Origin: Burkholderia gladioli
GTDB taxonomy: Bacteria; Pseudomonadota; Gammaproteobacteria; Burkholderiales; Burkholderiaceae
DNA: 64,000 nucleotides
Direction: 5' to 3'
Assembly (NCBI RefSeq): GCF_000959725.1
Contig: NZ_CP009323.1
Location: forward strand, 1,054,001-1,118,000
A program made the translations under genes and the position numbers. Under the pieces are notes generated by a model, which made no database searches, was not told where the DNA came from, and saw nothing but the letters and a program-made list of their open reading frames with translations. Positions 39,432 to 51,389 of the stretch are shown here, piece after piece (position 1 is the stretch's first letter; each line of letters opens with the position of its first letter).

Positions 39432-40310
39432 ATGACCGATACATCCCGCTCGCTGCGCGACTGCCTCGCCCCGGCGAAACTCAACCTGTTCCTGCACATC
39501 ACGGGCCGCCGCCCGGATGGTTACCACTCGCTGCAGACCGTGTTCCAGTTGCTCGACTGGGGCGACCGGCTGCACTACACGCTGCGCGAGGACGGTGCGG
39601 TCCACCGCCTCACCGAGGTGGCGGGCGTGCCCGAGGAACAGGATCTGGTGGTGCGCGCCGCGCGCCTGCTGCAGGCTCACACGGGCACCACGCTCGGCGT
39701 CGACATCGAGATCGACAAGGTGCTGCCGATGGGCGCGGGCCTGGGCGGCGGCAGCTCCGACGCGGCCACCACCCTGCTCGCCCTGAACCGCCTCTGGAAA
39801 CTCGACCTGCCGCGCGCTGAACTTCAGGCGCTGGCCGTGAAACTGGGCGCCGACGTGCCCTTCTTCGTGTTCGGAAAAAATGCGTTCGCGGAGGGTATCG
39901 GAGAGGCACTGGAGCAGGTAGAATTGCCGGCTCGCTGGTTCCTGGTTGTGACGCCTCGAGTTCACGTACCGACCGCTGAAATTTTTTCAGATAAGTCGTT
40001 GACAAGAGATTCGAGACCCATCACAATTACGGACTTTCTTGCACAGCAAAGCAGCAAGGGTTGGCCAGACAGCTTCGGCCAAAACGACATGCAGGCGGTT
40101 GTGACAAAGAAGTACGCGGAAGTTGCAAAGGTAGTCAAAGCGTTGTATGATTTGACCCCTTCGCGGATGACCGGCTCTGGAGCTAGTGTCTTCGCAGCGT
40201 TCGGTAGCAAGCAGGAGGCTCAGGCAGCACAAGCCACCTTGCCGGCAGACTGGAACAGCGCTGTTACCGGAAGCCTGGGTGAACATCCACTCTTCGCTTT
40301 CGCGTCATAA
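39432..40310 (+). CDS. ispE: 4-diphosphocytidyl-2-C-methyl-D-erythritol kinase
   Basis: Fourth step of the MEP isoprenoid pathway. 292 residues: the substrate loop [31 protein letters not shown], the GHMP ATP loop [19 protein letters not shown], and C-terminal [17 protein letters not shown]. The last third is visibly poorer in GC than the first, unlike the neighbours, yet the protein is complete. Followed by tRNA-Gln. Confidence 0.96.
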   Translation: MTDTSRSLRDCLAPAKLNLFLHITGRRPDGYHSLQTVFQLLDWGDRLHYTLREDGAVHRLTEVAGVPEEQDLVVRAARLLQAHTGTTLGVDIEIDKVLPMGAGLGGGSSDAATTLLALNRLWKLDLPRAELQALAVKLGADVPFFVFGKNAFAEGIGEALEQVELPARWFLVVTPRVHVPTAEIFSDKSLTRDSRPITITDFLAQQSSKGWPDSFGQNDMQAVVTKKYAEVAKVVKALYDLTPSRMTGSGASVFAAFGSKQEAQAAQATLPADWNSAVTGSLGEHPLFAFAS

Positions 40311-40362
40311 GTTTTGCTGCATCGGATGTCCTACACTTCCGGTGAAGCTCAAAGTTGAGTGT

Positions 40363-40439
40363 AGGGGAGTCGCCAAGTTGGTCAAGGCACCGGATTTTGA
40401 TTCCGGCATGCGAGGGTTCGAGTCCTTCCTCCCCTGCCA
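40363..40439 (+). tRNA. tRNA-Gln (anticodon TTG)
   Basis: 77 nt. Acceptor AGGGGAG (40363-40369) pairs with CTCCCCT (40429-40435), followed by G and encoded CCA. The anticodon arm is CCGGA-TTTTGAT-TCCGG with TTG at the tip. The T-arm carries GGTTCGAGTCC. It lies between ispE and prs, a conserved place in Burkholderia. Confidence 0.95.
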
Positions 40440-40481
40440 AAGTTTCCTCAGTTATTCCCGCCCCCAGCCCGAAGCAGGTTC

Positions 40482-41441
40482 ATGATGAGCAGCCATGACG
40501 GCCTGATGGTTTTCACTGGCAACGCGAACCCCGCGCTTGCGCAGAAAGTCGTCGACAATCTCGGTATTCCGCTTGGCAAGGCCATGGTCAGCCGTTTCTC
40601 CGACGGCGAAATCCAGGTCGAGATCCAGGAAAACGTGCGCGGCAAGGACTGTTTCGTCCTGCAGTCCACCTGCGCACCGACGAACGACAACCTGATGGAA
40701 CTGATGATCATGGTCGATGCGCTCAAGCGCGCATCCGCCGGCCGGATCACCGCCGCCATCCCCTACTTCGGCTATGCGCGTCAGGATCGCCGCCCGCGTT
40801 CGGCGCGCGTCGCGATCTCCGCGAAGATCGTCGCGAACATGCTGGAAATCGCCGGCGTCGAGCGGATCATCACGATGGATCTGCATGCCGACCAGATCCA
40901 GGGCTTCTTCGACATCCCGGTCGACAACATCTACGCCACGCCGATCCTGCTGGGCGACCTGCGCAAGCAGAACCACCCGGACCTGCTGGTGGTGTCGCCG
41001 GACGTCGGCGGCGTGGTGCGCGCCCGGGCACTGGCCAAGCAACTGAACTGCGATCTCGCGATCATCGACAAGCGTCGCCCGAAGGCGAACGTCGCCGAGG
41101 TGATGAACATCATCGGTGAAGTCGAAGGCCGCACCTGCGTGATCATGGACGACATGGTCGATACCGCCGGCACGCTCTGCAAGGCCGCGCAAGTGCTCAA
41201 GCAGCGCGGCGCCAAGCGCGTGTTCGCCTACGCGACGCACCCGGTGCTGTCGGGCGGCGCGGCAGCACGGATCGACGCCTCGGAACTCGACGAACTGGTC
41301 GTGACCGACACCATCCCGCTGAGCGCCGAATCGCTCGGCTGCGCCAAGATCCGCGCGCTGTCGAGCGCCGATCTGCTCGCCGAAACCTTCGCGCGCATTC
41401 GCCGCGGCGATTCGGTGATGTCGCTGTTCGCCGAGTCCTGA
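40482..41441 (+). CDS. prs: Ribose-phosphate pyrophosphokinase
   Basis: Makes PRPP from ribose-5-phosphate and ATP for nucleotide, His and Trp synthesis. 319 residues with [43 protein letters not shown] (ATP loop), the metal-binding [17 protein letters not shown] and the PRPP loop [17 protein letters not shown]. Two consecutive ATGs (40482, 40485) are possible starts. A strong terminator follows. Confidence 0.97.
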   Translation: MMSSHDGLMVFTGNANPALAQKVVDNLGIPLGKAMVSRFSDGEIQVEIQENVRGKDCFVLQSTCAPTNDNLMELMIMVDALKRASAGRITAAIPYFGYARQDRRPRSARVAISAKIVANMLEIAGVERIITMDLHADQIQGFFDIPVDNIYATPILLGDLRKQNHPDLLVVSPDVGGVVRARALAKQLNCDLAIIDKRRPKANVAEVMNIIGEVEGRTCVIMDDMVDTAGTLCKAAQVLKQRGAKRVFAYATHPVLSGGAAARIDASELDELVVTDTIPLSAESLGCAKIRALSSADLLAETFARIRRGDSVMSLFAES

Positions 41442-41471
41442 TCCCGGCGATCACACGAATTCGGTAGTCCG

Positions 41472-41503
41472 CAAAAAGCGAAGCCTGAATGCTTCGCTTT
41501 TTG
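41472..41503 (+). terminator. Terminator after prs
   Basis: AAAAAGCGAAGC pairs with GCTTCGCTTTTT around CTGAAT, so it can work on both strands. It separates prs from rplY. Confidence 0.9.
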
Positions 41504-41597
41504 CACAAACGGCCCGGAAGGACGAAACCCGGGCCGGTTTCTTGGGGCCGCAAGGCCTCGCTCAACTGCCTGGTCGCGGGCAGCAATGGAGAATCTC

Positions 41598-42212
41598 ATG
41601 AAAGTCGTCGCTTTCGAGCGCACACTGCAAGGTACGGGTGCGAGCCGCCGCCTGCGCAACGCTGGCAAGACCACGGGTATCGTCTACGGTGGCGAAGCTG
41701 CCCCGCAAATGATCGAACTCGATCACAACGCCCTGTGGCACGCCCTGAAGAAGGAAGCCTTCCACTCGTCGATCCTCGACCTCGAAGTGGCCGGCAAGTC
41801 GCAAAACGTGCTGCTGCGTGACGTGCAATACCATCCGTTCCGCCAGCTCGTGCTGCACGTGGACTTCCAGCGCGTCGATGCATCGAAGAAGCTGCACACC
41901 AAGGTGCCGGTCCACTTCCTGAACGCCGAAGTCAGCCCGGCCGTGAAGCTGTCGAGCGCCGTCGTCTCGCACGTGGTCGTGGAACTCGACATCGAGTGCC
42001 TGCCGGCCGCCCTGCCGGAATTCCTGGAAGTCGACCTGTCGAAGCTGGAAGCCGGTCAATCGGTCCACGCCAAGGACATCGTGCTGCCGAACGGCGTCTC
42101 GCTGGTCGCGCATGTCGACGCCGAAAACCCGGTGATCGCGACCGCGACGATCCCGGCCGGCGCCGTGTCGGACGAAGCTGCTGCAGGCGAAGGCGAAACG
42201 CCGGCTGCCTAA
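41598..42212 (+). CDS. rplY: 50S ribosomal protein L25 (general stress protein Ctc)
   Basis: Binds 5S rRNA. 204 residues, the long Ctc form: an N-terminal L25 domain ([60 protein letters not shown]) and a C-terminal beta domain ([42 protein letters not shown]) with an Ala/Glu tail. The ATG at 41598 has GGAG 6 nt before it; the ATG at 41586 overlaps that site and is rejected. Confidence 0.96.
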   Translation: MKVVAFERTLQGTGASRRLRNAGKTTGIVYGGEAAPQMIELDHNALWHALKKEAFHSSILDLEVAGKSQNVLLRDVQYHPFRQLVLHVDFQRVDASKKLHTKVPVHFLNAEVSPAVKLSSAVVSHVVVELDIECLPAALPEFLEVDLSKLEAGQSVHAKDIVLPNGVSLVAHVDAENPVIATATIPAGAVSDEAAAGEGETPAA

Positions 42213-42256
42213 GCTGTCCAGCACATTCGAACCGTCGCGGGATGGACGGTCGAAGC

Positions 42257-42287
42257 AACCCGCCGCGGCTCGCCCGGCGGGTTTTTT
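42257..42287 (+). terminator. Terminator after rplY
   Basis: AACCCGCCG pairs with CGGCGGGTT, followed by TTTTC. 45 bp after the stop. Confidence 0.9.
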
Positions 42288-42308
42288 CATTCTTGCGGCC
42301 TCAACATC

Positions 42309-42914
42309 ATGATCAAACTGATCGTCGGCCTCGGCAATCCGGGCGCCGAATACACGGCGACGCGCCACAACGCCGGCTTCTGGCTGGTCGACCAGCTCGC
42401 ACGCGAAGCCGGCGCATCGCTGCGCGACGAGCGACGCTTCCACGGCCATTACGCCAAGGCACGGCTGTATGGCGAGGAGGTGCACCTGCTCGAGCCGCAG
42501 ACCTACATGAACCGCTCCGGCCAATCGGTGGTCGCGGTGGCGCAGTTCTTCAAGATCCTGCCCGACGAGATCCTGGTCGCGCACGACGAACTCGACCTGC
42601 CGCCCGGCTCGGTCAAGCTCAAGCTCGGCGGCGGCAGCGGCGGCCACAACGGCCTGAAGGACATCTCGGCGCATCTGTCCTCGCAGCAATACTGGCGACT
42701 GCGAATCGGCATCGGCCATCCGCGCGAGCTGATCCCCGAGGGCGCGCGTGCCGGCGCCAAGCCCGACGTGGCGAACTTCGTGCTGAAGCCGCCGCGCCGC
42801 GAGGAACAGGAGGTGATCGACGCCTCGATCGAGCGCTCGCTCGCCGTGATGCCGATCTTCGTGAAGGGCGAAACCGAGCGCGCGGTGATGCAGCTGCATC
42901 GCAACGGCGCCTGA
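42309..42914 (+). CDS. pth: Peptidyl-tRNA hydrolase
   Basis: Recycles peptidyl-tRNAs released from stalled ribosomes. 201 residues: [27 protein letters not shown] with the catalytic His, the [29 protein letters not shown] stretch and RIGIGHPRE. Length normal. It follows rplY, the common order. Confidence 0.97.
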   Translation: MIKLIVGLGNPGAEYTATRHNAGFWLVDQLAREAGASLRDERRFHGHYAKARLYGEEVHLLEPQTYMNRSGQSVVAVAQFFKILPDEILVAHDELDLPPGSVKLKLGGGSGGHNGLKDISAHLSSQQYWRLRIGIGHPRELIPEGARAGAKPDVANFVLKPPRREEQEVIDASIERSLAVMPIFVKGETERAVMQLHRNGA

Positions 42915-43009
42915 GCGGCGCGAGCCCGTTCGCCCTTTCCATGCCCGCAGCGACACGCCCGGCGCGCGCCGCCTGCGTTAAGCTGCACGTTTTCAGTCAG
43001 GAGCCCGTG

Positions 43010-44077
43010 GTGAGCCGTTATTGGAGCAAGATCGTTCAGCAGCTCGTTCCCTATGTGCCGGGCGAACAGCCGGCGCTGGCGAACCCCGTCAAGCTGAACA
43101 CCAACGAGAACCCATATCCGCCCTCGCCGCGCGTGGTCGCGGCGATCGCGCGGGAGCTCGGCGAGGCCGGCGAATCGCTGCGCCGCTATCCCGACCCGCT
43201 CGCGCGCGGCCTGCGCGAGACCGTCGCCGCGCATCACGGCCTGAGCCCGGACCAGGTATTCGTCGGCAACGGCTCCGACGAGGTGCTCGCCCATACCTTC
43301 CAGGCCCTGCTCCAGCACGAGCGGCCGATCCGCTTCCCCGACATCACCTACAGCTTCTACCCGACCTACGCGCGCCTGTACGGCGTCGAATACGAGGCGG
43401 TGCCGCTCGCCGAGGACTTCTCGATCCGCGTGGAGGACTATCTCGGCGGCAACGGCGGCGTGCTGTTCCCGAATCCGAACGCGCCCACCGGCCGCGCCCT
43501 GCCGCTCGCCGACGTGGAGCGGATCGTGGCGGGCAATCCCGACGCGGTGGTGGTGGTCGACGAGGCCTATGTCGATTTCGGCGCGGAATCGGCGATCTCG
43601 CTGATCGCCCGCCATCCGAACCTGCTGGTGGTGCACACCACCTCGAAGGCACGTTCGCTGGCCGGCATGCGGGTGGGGTTCGCCTTTGGCGACGCGCAAC
43701 TGATCGAGGCGCTCAACCGCGTCAAGGACAGCTTCAACTCCTATCCGCTGGACCGGCTCGCCCAGGTCGCCGCCCAGGCCGCCTACGAGGATCGCGACTA
43801 TTTCGAGGCCGGCTGCGCGCGCGTGATCGAGAGCCGTGCGCGCCTGGACGCCGCGCTGACGAGCCTCGGCTTCGAGATCGTGCCCTCGGCCGCGAACTTC
43901 GTGTTCGCGCGCCATCCCGGCCACGACGCGGGTCAGCTCGCCGCCGCGCTGAAGGCGCGTGAGATCTTCGTTCGGCACTTCAAGCTGCCGCGCATCGACC
44001 AGTACCTGCGGATCACGATCGGCACCGACGCGGAATGCGAGGCGCTGGTGGCCGCGCTGCGCGAACTGCTGGGCTGA
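43010..44077 (+). CDS. hisC: Histidinol-phosphate aminotransferase
   Basis: Converts imidazole-acetol phosphate to histidinol phosphate with glutamate. 355 residues of PLP fold type [38 protein letters not shown], the [13 protein letters not shown] stretch, [11 protein letters not shown] and the PLP Lys in [18 protein letters not shown]. Start GTG 43010 (or 43007) with AGGAG at 42999-43003. It stands away from the his operon; many Burkholderia have more than one hisC. A bidirectional terminator follows. Confidence 0.94.
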   Translation: MSRYWSKIVQQLVPYVPGEQPALANPVKLNTNENPYPPSPRVVAAIARELGEAGESLRRYPDPLARGLRETVAAHHGLSPDQVFVGNGSDEVLAHTFQALLQHERPIRFPDITYSFYPTYARLYGVEYEAVPLAEDFSIRVEDYLGGNGGVLFPNPNAPTGRALPLADVERIVAGNPDAVVVVDEAYVDFGAESAISLIARHPNLLVVHTTSKARSLAGMRVGFAFGDAQLIEALNRVKDSFNSYPLDRLAQVAAQAAYEDRDYFEAGCARVIESRARLDAALTSLGFEIVPSAANFVFARHPGHDAGQLAAALKAREIFVRHFKLPRIDQYLRITIGTDAECEALVAALRELLG

Positions 44078-44135
44078 GGAGACCGCGCGGGCCTGCTCGC
44101 CGAGCCGCGGCGGCCCGCTATGGACCGCCAAACGA

Positions 44136-44173
44136 AAACAGGCCGATGGGCAAACGCCCATCGGCCTGTTTCA
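44136..44173. terminator. Bidirectional terminator between hisC and fdx
   Basis: ACAGGCCGATGGG pairs with CCCATCGGCCTGT, flanked by A4 on the left and TT on the right. It serves hisC on the plus strand and fdx on the minus strand. Confidence 0.9.
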
Positions 44174-44223
44174 TGTCGGCTCTCGCCAATCGTCGAGCGA
44201 GCCTGAAGCGCGCCGGCGCCGGC

Positions 44224-44562
<339 letters not shown>

Positions 44563-45063
44563 TCACGCGGCCGGCTGCTGGCCCATCGCGGCCACCTTCT
44601 CGGTCAGCCACTTCTCGACCGAGGGGAATACGAACTTGCTGACATCGCCGCCCAGCTGGGCGATCTCGCGCACGATGGTGCCCGAGATGAACTGGTACTG
44701 GTCGGACGGCGTCATGAACATGGTCTCGACGTCGGGCAACAGATAGCGGTTCATGCCGGCCATCTGGAACTCGTACTCGAAATCGGAGACGGCGCGCAGC
44801 CCCCTGACGATCACGCGCGCGTTGTTGGCGCGCACGAAGTCCTTCAGGAGGCCCGTGAAGCCCATCACCTTCACGTTCGGATAATGGCCGAGCACCTCGT
44901 TCGCGATCTTCAGGCGCTCCTCGAGCGAGAAGAACGGCTTTTTCGCCCGGCTGTCGGCCACGCCGACGACCAGCGTATCAAAAATGCTCGAGGCGCGTCG
45001 CACGAGATCCTCGTGCCCGCGCGTCAGCGGATCGAACGTACCCGGGTACACGGCGACTACCAT
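44563..45063 (-). CDS. coaD: Phosphopantetheine adenylyltransferase
   Basis: Penultimate CoA-synthesis step. 166 residues with [19 protein letters not shown] (the TxGH-type site TRGHED), the [22 protein letters not shown] stretch and [15 protein letters not shown] near the C-terminus. Start ATG at 45063. It follows rsmD by 111 bp. Confidence 0.97.
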   Translation of the reverse strand: MVVAVYPGTFDPLTRGHEDLVRRASSIFDTLVVGVADSRAKKPFFSLEERLKIANEVLGHYPNVKVMGFTGLLKDFVRANNARVIVRGLRAVSDFEYEFQMAGMNRYLLPDVETMFMTPSDQYQFISGTIVREIAQLGGDVSKFVFPSVEKWLTEKVAAMGQQPAA

Positions 45064-45174
45064 GTCGCTCCTCCTGTGAACTTGCAATTGGGGCAGCAGC
45101 AAGACGGTTCGCGCGCCGCCGCCGTGATGGGCGCACGTCGCGGATCACGCGCGGCGCCTCGTTGGAAACGCGCA

Positions 45175-45789
45175 TTATTCATCATTTTCGCGTTGCAGCA
45201 AATGATAGTGGACCGCGCCGGCCTTGCCCTCGCGCGTCACCACCCAGCCGGCCAGCGCCTCGTGCCCGGCGGGATCGAGCGGCTCGCCCGATTCCACGTA
45301 CAGGTCGCCGCCCGGCGCGACCAGCCGCGCCGCGAGCGTCAGGGCGCGCGCGAACAGTTCCGCATCGCCGAAGGGCGGATCGAGGAACACCACCTCGAAC
45401 GAAGCGGGCGCCAGGCCCGCCGCGAGCCGCAGCGCGTCGGCCTCGGCCACTTCCACGTTGCGCGCCGACAGCTTCTCGCGAATCGCGCGCAATTGCCCGG
45501 CCGCGCGCGCATTGCGCTCCACCATCACCACACTGGCCGCGCCGCGCGAGGCGGCCTCGAAACCGAGCGCGCCGGTGCCGGCGAACAGGTCGAGGCAGCG
45601 GCGGCCGTCGAGATCCTGGCCGAGCCAGTTGAACAGCGTCTCGCGCACGCGATCGGGCGTGGGACGCAGGCCGTCGAGGTCGAGTACCGGCAGCGGCGTG
45701 CGTTTCCACTCGCCGCCGATGATGCGCACCGAGTGCGGCTTGCCGCGGGCGGCGCTGGCGGACGGGCGGGCGGAGGGCGAACGGGGCAT
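45175..45789 (-). CDS. rsmD: 16S rRNA (guanine-966-N2)-methyltransferase
   Basis: 204 residues. RIIGGEWKRTPLPVLDLDGLRPTPDRVRETLFNWL, SAM site CLDLFAGTGALGFEAASRGA and catalytic VFLDPPFGD (DPPF) identify it. The start is set at the ATG at 45789; the frame is open much further but without family sequence. It is divergent from ftsY, as in E. coli. Confidence 0.96.
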   Translation of the reverse strand: MPRSPSARPSASAARGKPHSVRIIGGEWKRTPLPVLDLDGLRPTPDRVRETLFNWLGQDLDGRRCLDLFAGTGALGFEAASRGAASVVMVERNARAAGQLRAIREKLSARNVEVAEADALRLAAGLAPASFEVVFLDPPFGDAELFARALTLAARLVAPGGDLYVESGEPLDPAGHEALAGWVVTREGKAGAVHYHLLQRENDE

Positions 45790-45979
45790 ACGAAATCGGC
45801 TGGAACGGGGTGATCGGGACGGGCTCGGGGCCCGGAACAGGCGCACGTTACCACAGCCGGCGACGGGCCTCGCCGCGCTCGACACGACGCGCGGCATGAT
45901 GCGCCTGATAAAATCACGCGTTTTGGGTCGCCGGCCGAGCCGCCGCGTTCCCGCCCCTCTTCCCCCAAGCCAGCAGACC

Positions 45980-47161
45980 ATGTTCAGCTTCTTCAAACGA
46001 TTGATCGGCTCGAAGGCCGACGGCGCGCCGACCGACGACCAGGACGCGCCGACGGACCGGCAGGACGACGCCGAGGCGCCCGCGACCGAAGCGCCCCGGC
46101 CCGTCGAGCGGGTCGCCGCGCCGACGCCGGCGCCGGCGGTTCCGGTCGAGCCGGCCGCGCCCGCGCAAGTCGCCCCTGCTCTCCCCGCCGCCGCGCACGA
46201 AGACGAAGCGCAGGCCGTCACGGCCGTCGAGATCGTGCCGCCGCCCGCGCCGGAGCCGGCCGCCAAGAAATCCTGGATCGCGCGCCTGCGCTCGGGCCTG
46301 TCGAAGACCAGTTCGAGCCTGACCAGCGTGTTCGTCAGCACCAAGATCGACGAGGATCTCTACGAGGAGCTCGAGACCGCGCTGCTGATGTCCGACGCCG
46401 GCGTCGACGCCACCGAGTACCTGCTCGGCGCGCTGCGCGAGAAGGTCAAGGCCGAGCGGCTGACCGATCCGCAGCAGGTCAAGGCGGCCCTGCGCGGCCT
46501 GCTGATCGCGCTGCTCGCGCCGCTCGAGAAGTCGCTGATGCTGGGCCGCGCGCAGCCGCTGGTGATGATGATCGCGGGCGTCAACGGCGCCGGCAAGACC
46601 ACCAGCATCGGCAAGCTGGCCAAGCACCTGCAGAGCTTCGACCAGTCGGTGCTGCTGGCCGCCGGCGACACCTTCCGCGCCGCCGCGCGCGAGCAGCTCG
46701 CGATCTGGGGCGAGCGCAACAACGTGACGGTGGTGCAGCAGGAAAGCGGCGATCCGGCCGCGGTGATCTTCGACGCGGTGGGCGCCGCGCGCGCGCGCAA
46801 GATCAACGTGGTGATGGCCGATACGGCGGGCCGCCTGCCCACCCAGCTGCACCTGATGGAGGAGCTGCGCAAGGTCAAGCGCGTGATCGGCAAGGCACAG
46901 GCCGACGCGCCGCACGAGGTGCTGCTGGTGATCGACGCCAACACCGGCCAGAACGCGCTCGCCCAGGTAAAGGCCTTCGACGACGCGCTGGGCCTCACCG
47001 GCCTGATCGTCACCAAGCTCGACGGCACCGCGAAGGGCGGCATCCTCGCCGCGATCGCGCGGCAGCGGCCGGTGCCGGTCTACTTCATCGGCGTCGGCGA
47101 GAAGGTGGAGGACCTGCAGCCCTTCAATGCCGAGGAGTTCACCGACGCGCTGCTGGGCTGA
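45980..47161 (+). CDS. ftsY: Signal recognition particle receptor FtsY
   Basis: Docks ribosome-SRP complexes at the membrane. 393 residues: an acidic, Pro/Ala-rich A domain (about 90 residues), then NG domain with P-loop [44 protein letters not shown] and [13 protein letters not shown]. Start at the [13 protein letters not shown]. Followed by a terminator. Confidence 0.97.
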   Translation: MFSFFKRLIGSKADGAPTDDQDAPTDRQDDAEAPATEAPRPVERVAAPTPAPAVPVEPAAPAQVAPALPAAAHEDEAQAVTAVEIVPPPAPEPAAKKSWIARLRSGLSKTSSSLTSVFVSTKIDEDLYEELETALLMSDAGVDATEYLLGALREKVKAERLTDPQQVKAALRGLLIALLAPLEKSLMLGRAQPLVMMIAGVNGAGKTTSIGKLAKHLQSFDQSVLLAAGDTFRAAAREQLAIWGERNNVTVVQQESGDPAAVIFDAVGAARARKINVVMADTAGRLPTQLHLMEELRKVKRVIGKAQADAPHEVLLVIDANTGQNALAQVKAFDDALGLTGLIVTKLDGTAKGGILAAIARQRPVPVYFIGVGEKVEDLQPFNAEEFTDALLG

Positions 47162-47184
47162 GCCCGGCCTCGTCAGGAAACAGG

Positions 47185-47209
47185 AAAGGACGCCTCGGCG
47201 TCCTTTTTC
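47185..47209. terminator. Terminator between ftsY and maiA
   Basis: AAAGGACGC-CTCG-GCGTCCTTT with T-rich flanks, usable on both strands. Confidence 0.85.
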
Positions 47210-47233
47210 CTTTTCGTCGCCAACGTCGCTTCG

Positions 47234-47878
47234 TTATTCCGCATCCGGCTGCGCCTCGGGCGCCGCCGCGCGAAATGCATCGAGCGTCATCGCATGCGCG
47301 TGGATGCGCGCCAGCGTCGGATAGGGCGCCAGGTCGACCTCGAAACGCTGCGCGTTGTAGATCTGCGGGATCAGGCACAGGTCGGCCTGCGTGGGCGTAT
47401 CGCCGTAGCAAAGCTTGCCGGTGCGTGGATCCGCGGCGAGCTTGGCCTCCAGCGTCGCGAAACCCTGCTCGATCCAGTGCCGGTACCAGGCGTTCTTGGG
47501 CTCCTCGGCCACGCCGAGCGTGCGCTTCAGGTAGCGCAGCACGCGCAGGTTGTCGAGCGGATGGATCTCGCAGGCGATCTGCAGCGCGATCGCCCGCACA
47601 TGCGCGCGATCGGCCGGCGAACGCGGCAGCAGCGGCGGCTCGGGCACGGTCTCGTCGAGATACTCGAGGATCGCCAGCGACTGCTGCAAGGTGACGGCGC
47701 CATCGACGAGGGTCGGCACCAGCGCGTCGGGATTCAGCGCGCGGTAGTCGTCGCGCAACTGCTCGCCGCCGCCACGCAGCATGTGCACGGCCTGGTAGTC
47801 GAAGGGCAGCCCCTTCAGGTGCAGCGCGATGCGCACGCGAAACGAGGCGGAGCTGCGGAAATAGCCGTAGAGCTTCAT
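47234..47878 (-). CDS. maiA: Maleylacetoacetate isomerase (zeta-class GST)
   Basis: Glutathione-dependent isomerisation of maleylacetoacetate in tyrosine/gentisate degradation. 214 residues starting MKLYGYFRSSASFRVRIALHLKGLPFDYQAVH, with the SSAS(C/F) glutathione site of zeta GSTs, ALVPTLVDGAVTLQQSLAILEYLDE and the C-terminal ADLCLIPQIYNAQRF. No tyrosine-degradation gene is next to it. Could be another zeta GST. Confidence 0.9.
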   Translation of the reverse strand: MKLYGYFRSSASFRVRIALHLKGLPFDYQAVHMLRGGGEQLRDDYRALNPDALVPTLVDGAVTLQQSLAILEYLDETVPEPPLLPRSPADRAHVRAIALQIACEIHPLDNLRVLRYLKRTLGVAEEPKNAWYRHWIEQGFATLEAKLAADPRTGKLCYGDTPTQADLCLIPQIYNAQRFEVDLAPYPTLARIHAHAMTLDAFRAAAPEAQPDAE

Positions 47879-48091
47879 CGGTTGCGGTCCCTCATGGAAT
47901 CGACGCGGGAATGGATGCGTCATTGTGCCGGTTTCCGTCACGGCGCCTAGGCCTGGAGCCCGCCTTCGACCATGGCGCAACCGGGCCGCGTGCTTGCCAG
48001 AATCCGGCAAATGCGGTACTCAGTGGGCTTCCCGCAGATCCGGGCGACGGCGCGTCAAGGCGAGGCCCGAGCCCCAAGCCCCCACGCCTCG

Positions 48092-49072
48092 ATGACCGAC
48101 GTCCGCCCCCACTCCGCCCCGCTCGAACCGTTTGCCTGCGCCCGCTTCATCAAGGAGATCGGCCGCGGCCCGCATGGCGCCCGCGCGCTGTCGCCCGAGG
48201 ACACCTTCGCGCTCTACCAGGCCATGCTCGACGGCCGCGTCTCGGACGTCGAGCTGGGCGCGGTGCTGATCGCCTACCGGCTCAAGGGCGAGACGGCCGA
48301 GGAGCTGGCCGCGATGCTGGCGGCGGCACAAGCCTCTTTCGCGCCGCTCGCGAGCGAGCGCGGCGCCTATCGGCCGGTGTCGATCCCGAGCTACAACGGC
48401 GCGCGCAAGCAGCCCAACCTGGTGCCGCTGCTGGCCCTGCTGCTGGCTCGCGAGGGCGTGCCGGTGCTGGTGCATGGCGTCAGCGTCGATCCGGGTCGCG
48501 TGACCAGCGCCGAGATCTTCGCCGAACTGGCGATGCCGGCTGCGGCCTCGCATGCCGATGCCGAGCGCGACCTGGCCGCGCGCCGGGTCGCCTTCATGCC
48601 GCTCGAGGCGCTGGCGCCGAAGCTCGCGCGGCTGCTCGCGCTGCGCCGCGTGCTCGGCGTGCGCAACTCCACGCATACGCTGGTCAAGCTGCTGCAGCCG
48701 TTCGCGCCGCTCGGGCTGCGGCTCGTCAACTACACGCATCCACCCTACCGCGACAGTCTCGCTCAGTTGTTCCGCGAACATCCCGAGGCGGCCGCGGGCG
48801 GCGCGCTGCTCGCGCGCGGCACCGAGGGCGAAGCCGTGGCCGACACGCGCCGGCAGGTGCAGGTCGACTGGCTGCACGACGGGCTCTGCGAGACGCTGGT
48901 CGCGCCGGAGCGGTCCTCGCCCGACGCGCCGCCGGTGGAGCTGCCCGAGTCGAGGGACGCGGCCACCACGGCCGCCTGGACCCGCGCGGCGCTGGCCGGC
49001 GAGGTGGCCGTGCCCGAGGCGCTGGCGCGGCAGGTCGAGACGATCCTGCGCGTGGCGCGCATCGAGGGCTGA
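48092..49072 (+). CDS. ybiB: YbiB-type DNA-binding protein (TrpD2 family)
   Basis: 326 residues with the anthranilate-phosphoribosyltransferase fold: ALSPEDTFALYQAMLDGRVSDVELGAVLIAYRLKGET, SYNGARKQPNLVPLLALLLAREGVPVLVHG, RRVLGVRNSTHTLVKLLQPF. YbiB/TrpD2 proteins bind nucleic acid and lack transferase activity; E. coli YbiB is LexA-regulated. It is divergent from maiA and upstream of leuA without clear linkage. Confidence 0.88.
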   Translation: MTDVRPHSAPLEPFACARFIKEIGRGPHGARALSPEDTFALYQAMLDGRVSDVELGAVLIAYRLKGETAEELAAMLAAAQASFAPLASERGAYRPVSIPSYNGARKQPNLVPLLALLLAREGVPVLVHGVSVDPGRVTSAEIFAELAMPAAASHADAERDLAARRVAFMPLEALAPKLARLLALRRVLGVRNSTHTLVKLLQPFAPLGLRLVNYTHPPYRDSLAQLFREHPEAAAGGALLARGTEGEAVADTRRQVQVDWLHDGLCETLVAPERSSPDAPPVELPESRDAATTAAWTRAALAGEVAVPEALARQVETILRVARIEG

Positions 49073-49232
49073 ACCGGGCTACCGTCGAAACTCGGGCTCC
49101 GGCAGCCGGTGCCTCCCCAGGCATCGCCTGCCGGACCACCTATTCGGGTCTCGATCGTATCGTCCTATCTCTTCACGTCCGATCCGCGGCAAGACCTGTC
49201 CGAATCGCGACAGGCTGCCGCCACTCGACCGA

Positions 49233-49260
49233 TTGACAACGCGAAACGACATCGCATAAA
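49233..49260 (+). promoter_or_regulatory. Promoter of the leuA leader
   Basis: TTGACA (49233-49238, perfect -35), 16-bp spacer, CATAAA (49255-49260) as -10. Transcription would start near 49267, three bases before the leader-peptide ATG, giving a nearly leaderless leader ORF. Confidence 0.6.
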
Positions 49261-49269
49261 GTTGTCGCC

Positions 49270-49344
49270 ATGCGTTCCTTTCCGAACCCCCTCCGAATTA
49301 CCTCCGGCCGCCTAGCGCGGTCGCTATCGCTACGACTAGCGTAA
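49270..49344 (+). CDS. leuL: leuA leader peptide (attenuator), 24 aa
   Basis: Sequence MRSFPNPLRITSGRLARSLS followed by LRLA and TAA. Five of 24 residues are Leu; four of these use CTA (49312, 49324, 49330, 49336), the rarest Leu codon in such high-GC genomes, and the last three are crowded just before the stop. A stalled ribosome at the CTA codons would cover the 5' arm of the hairpin 49328-49357. This is the classic form of a leucine attenuator, as in enteric leuL with its CUA codons. The symbol is by analogy. Confidence 0.7.
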   Translation: MRSFPNPLRITSGRLARSLSLRLA

Positions 49345-49374
49345 AGCTGTCGTAGCGCCGTGCACCCCGCACGG
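49328..49374 (+). promoter_or_regulatory. Hairpins of the leuA attenuator
   Basis: CGCTACGAC (49328-49336) pairs perfectly with GTCGTAGCG (49349-49357); the leader's stop codon is in the loop. Then CCGTGC (49358-49363) pairs with GCACGG (49369-49374). A T6 run is at 49411-49416, but I cannot draw a strong hairpin directly before it, so the terminator form is unproven. The remainder to 49572 holds no gene. Confidence 0.55.
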
Positions 49375-49524
49375 TCCCCCCTGAGCAGTTCTCGCAGTTC
49401 CTTCTCGTCGTTTTTTAAAACCCGTAGTCGTCAGCCGTCGTCCGTCCATCCGTCGGGCGACCGCGAAGATCCGCCGCATCGGTCACGCGAACTCGCGCGG
49501 CCGTGCGCAGGCAGCGCCACCTGA

Positions 49525-51225
<1,701 letters not shown>

Positions 51226-51312
51226 ACCCGATCAAGCCTCATCAACCATGGCCCGGCCGGCACGCCTTGCGCGACCGGCGCGACGTCGAGCGATCCTCGG
51301 CGCCGCGCAATG

Positions 51313-51336
51313 AAAAAGCGGCCCAGCAGGCCGCTT
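51313..51336. terminator. Terminator downstream of the NTF2-like gene
   Basis: AAGCGGCC (51316-51323)/GGCCGCTT (51329-51336); the T-run is on the minus strand (TTTTTCAT), serving the gene that ends at 51390. It may also stop leuA transcripts. Confidence 0.7.
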
Positions 51337-51389
51337 CGAATGCCGACGAATGCCAACCGCATTCACCAGCGTCCCGCCACCGCGGGGCT

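Noticed and set aside
49380..49420. Canonical rho-independent terminator before leuA
   Set aside because: The T6 run exists but only three-base stems can be drawn just before it.
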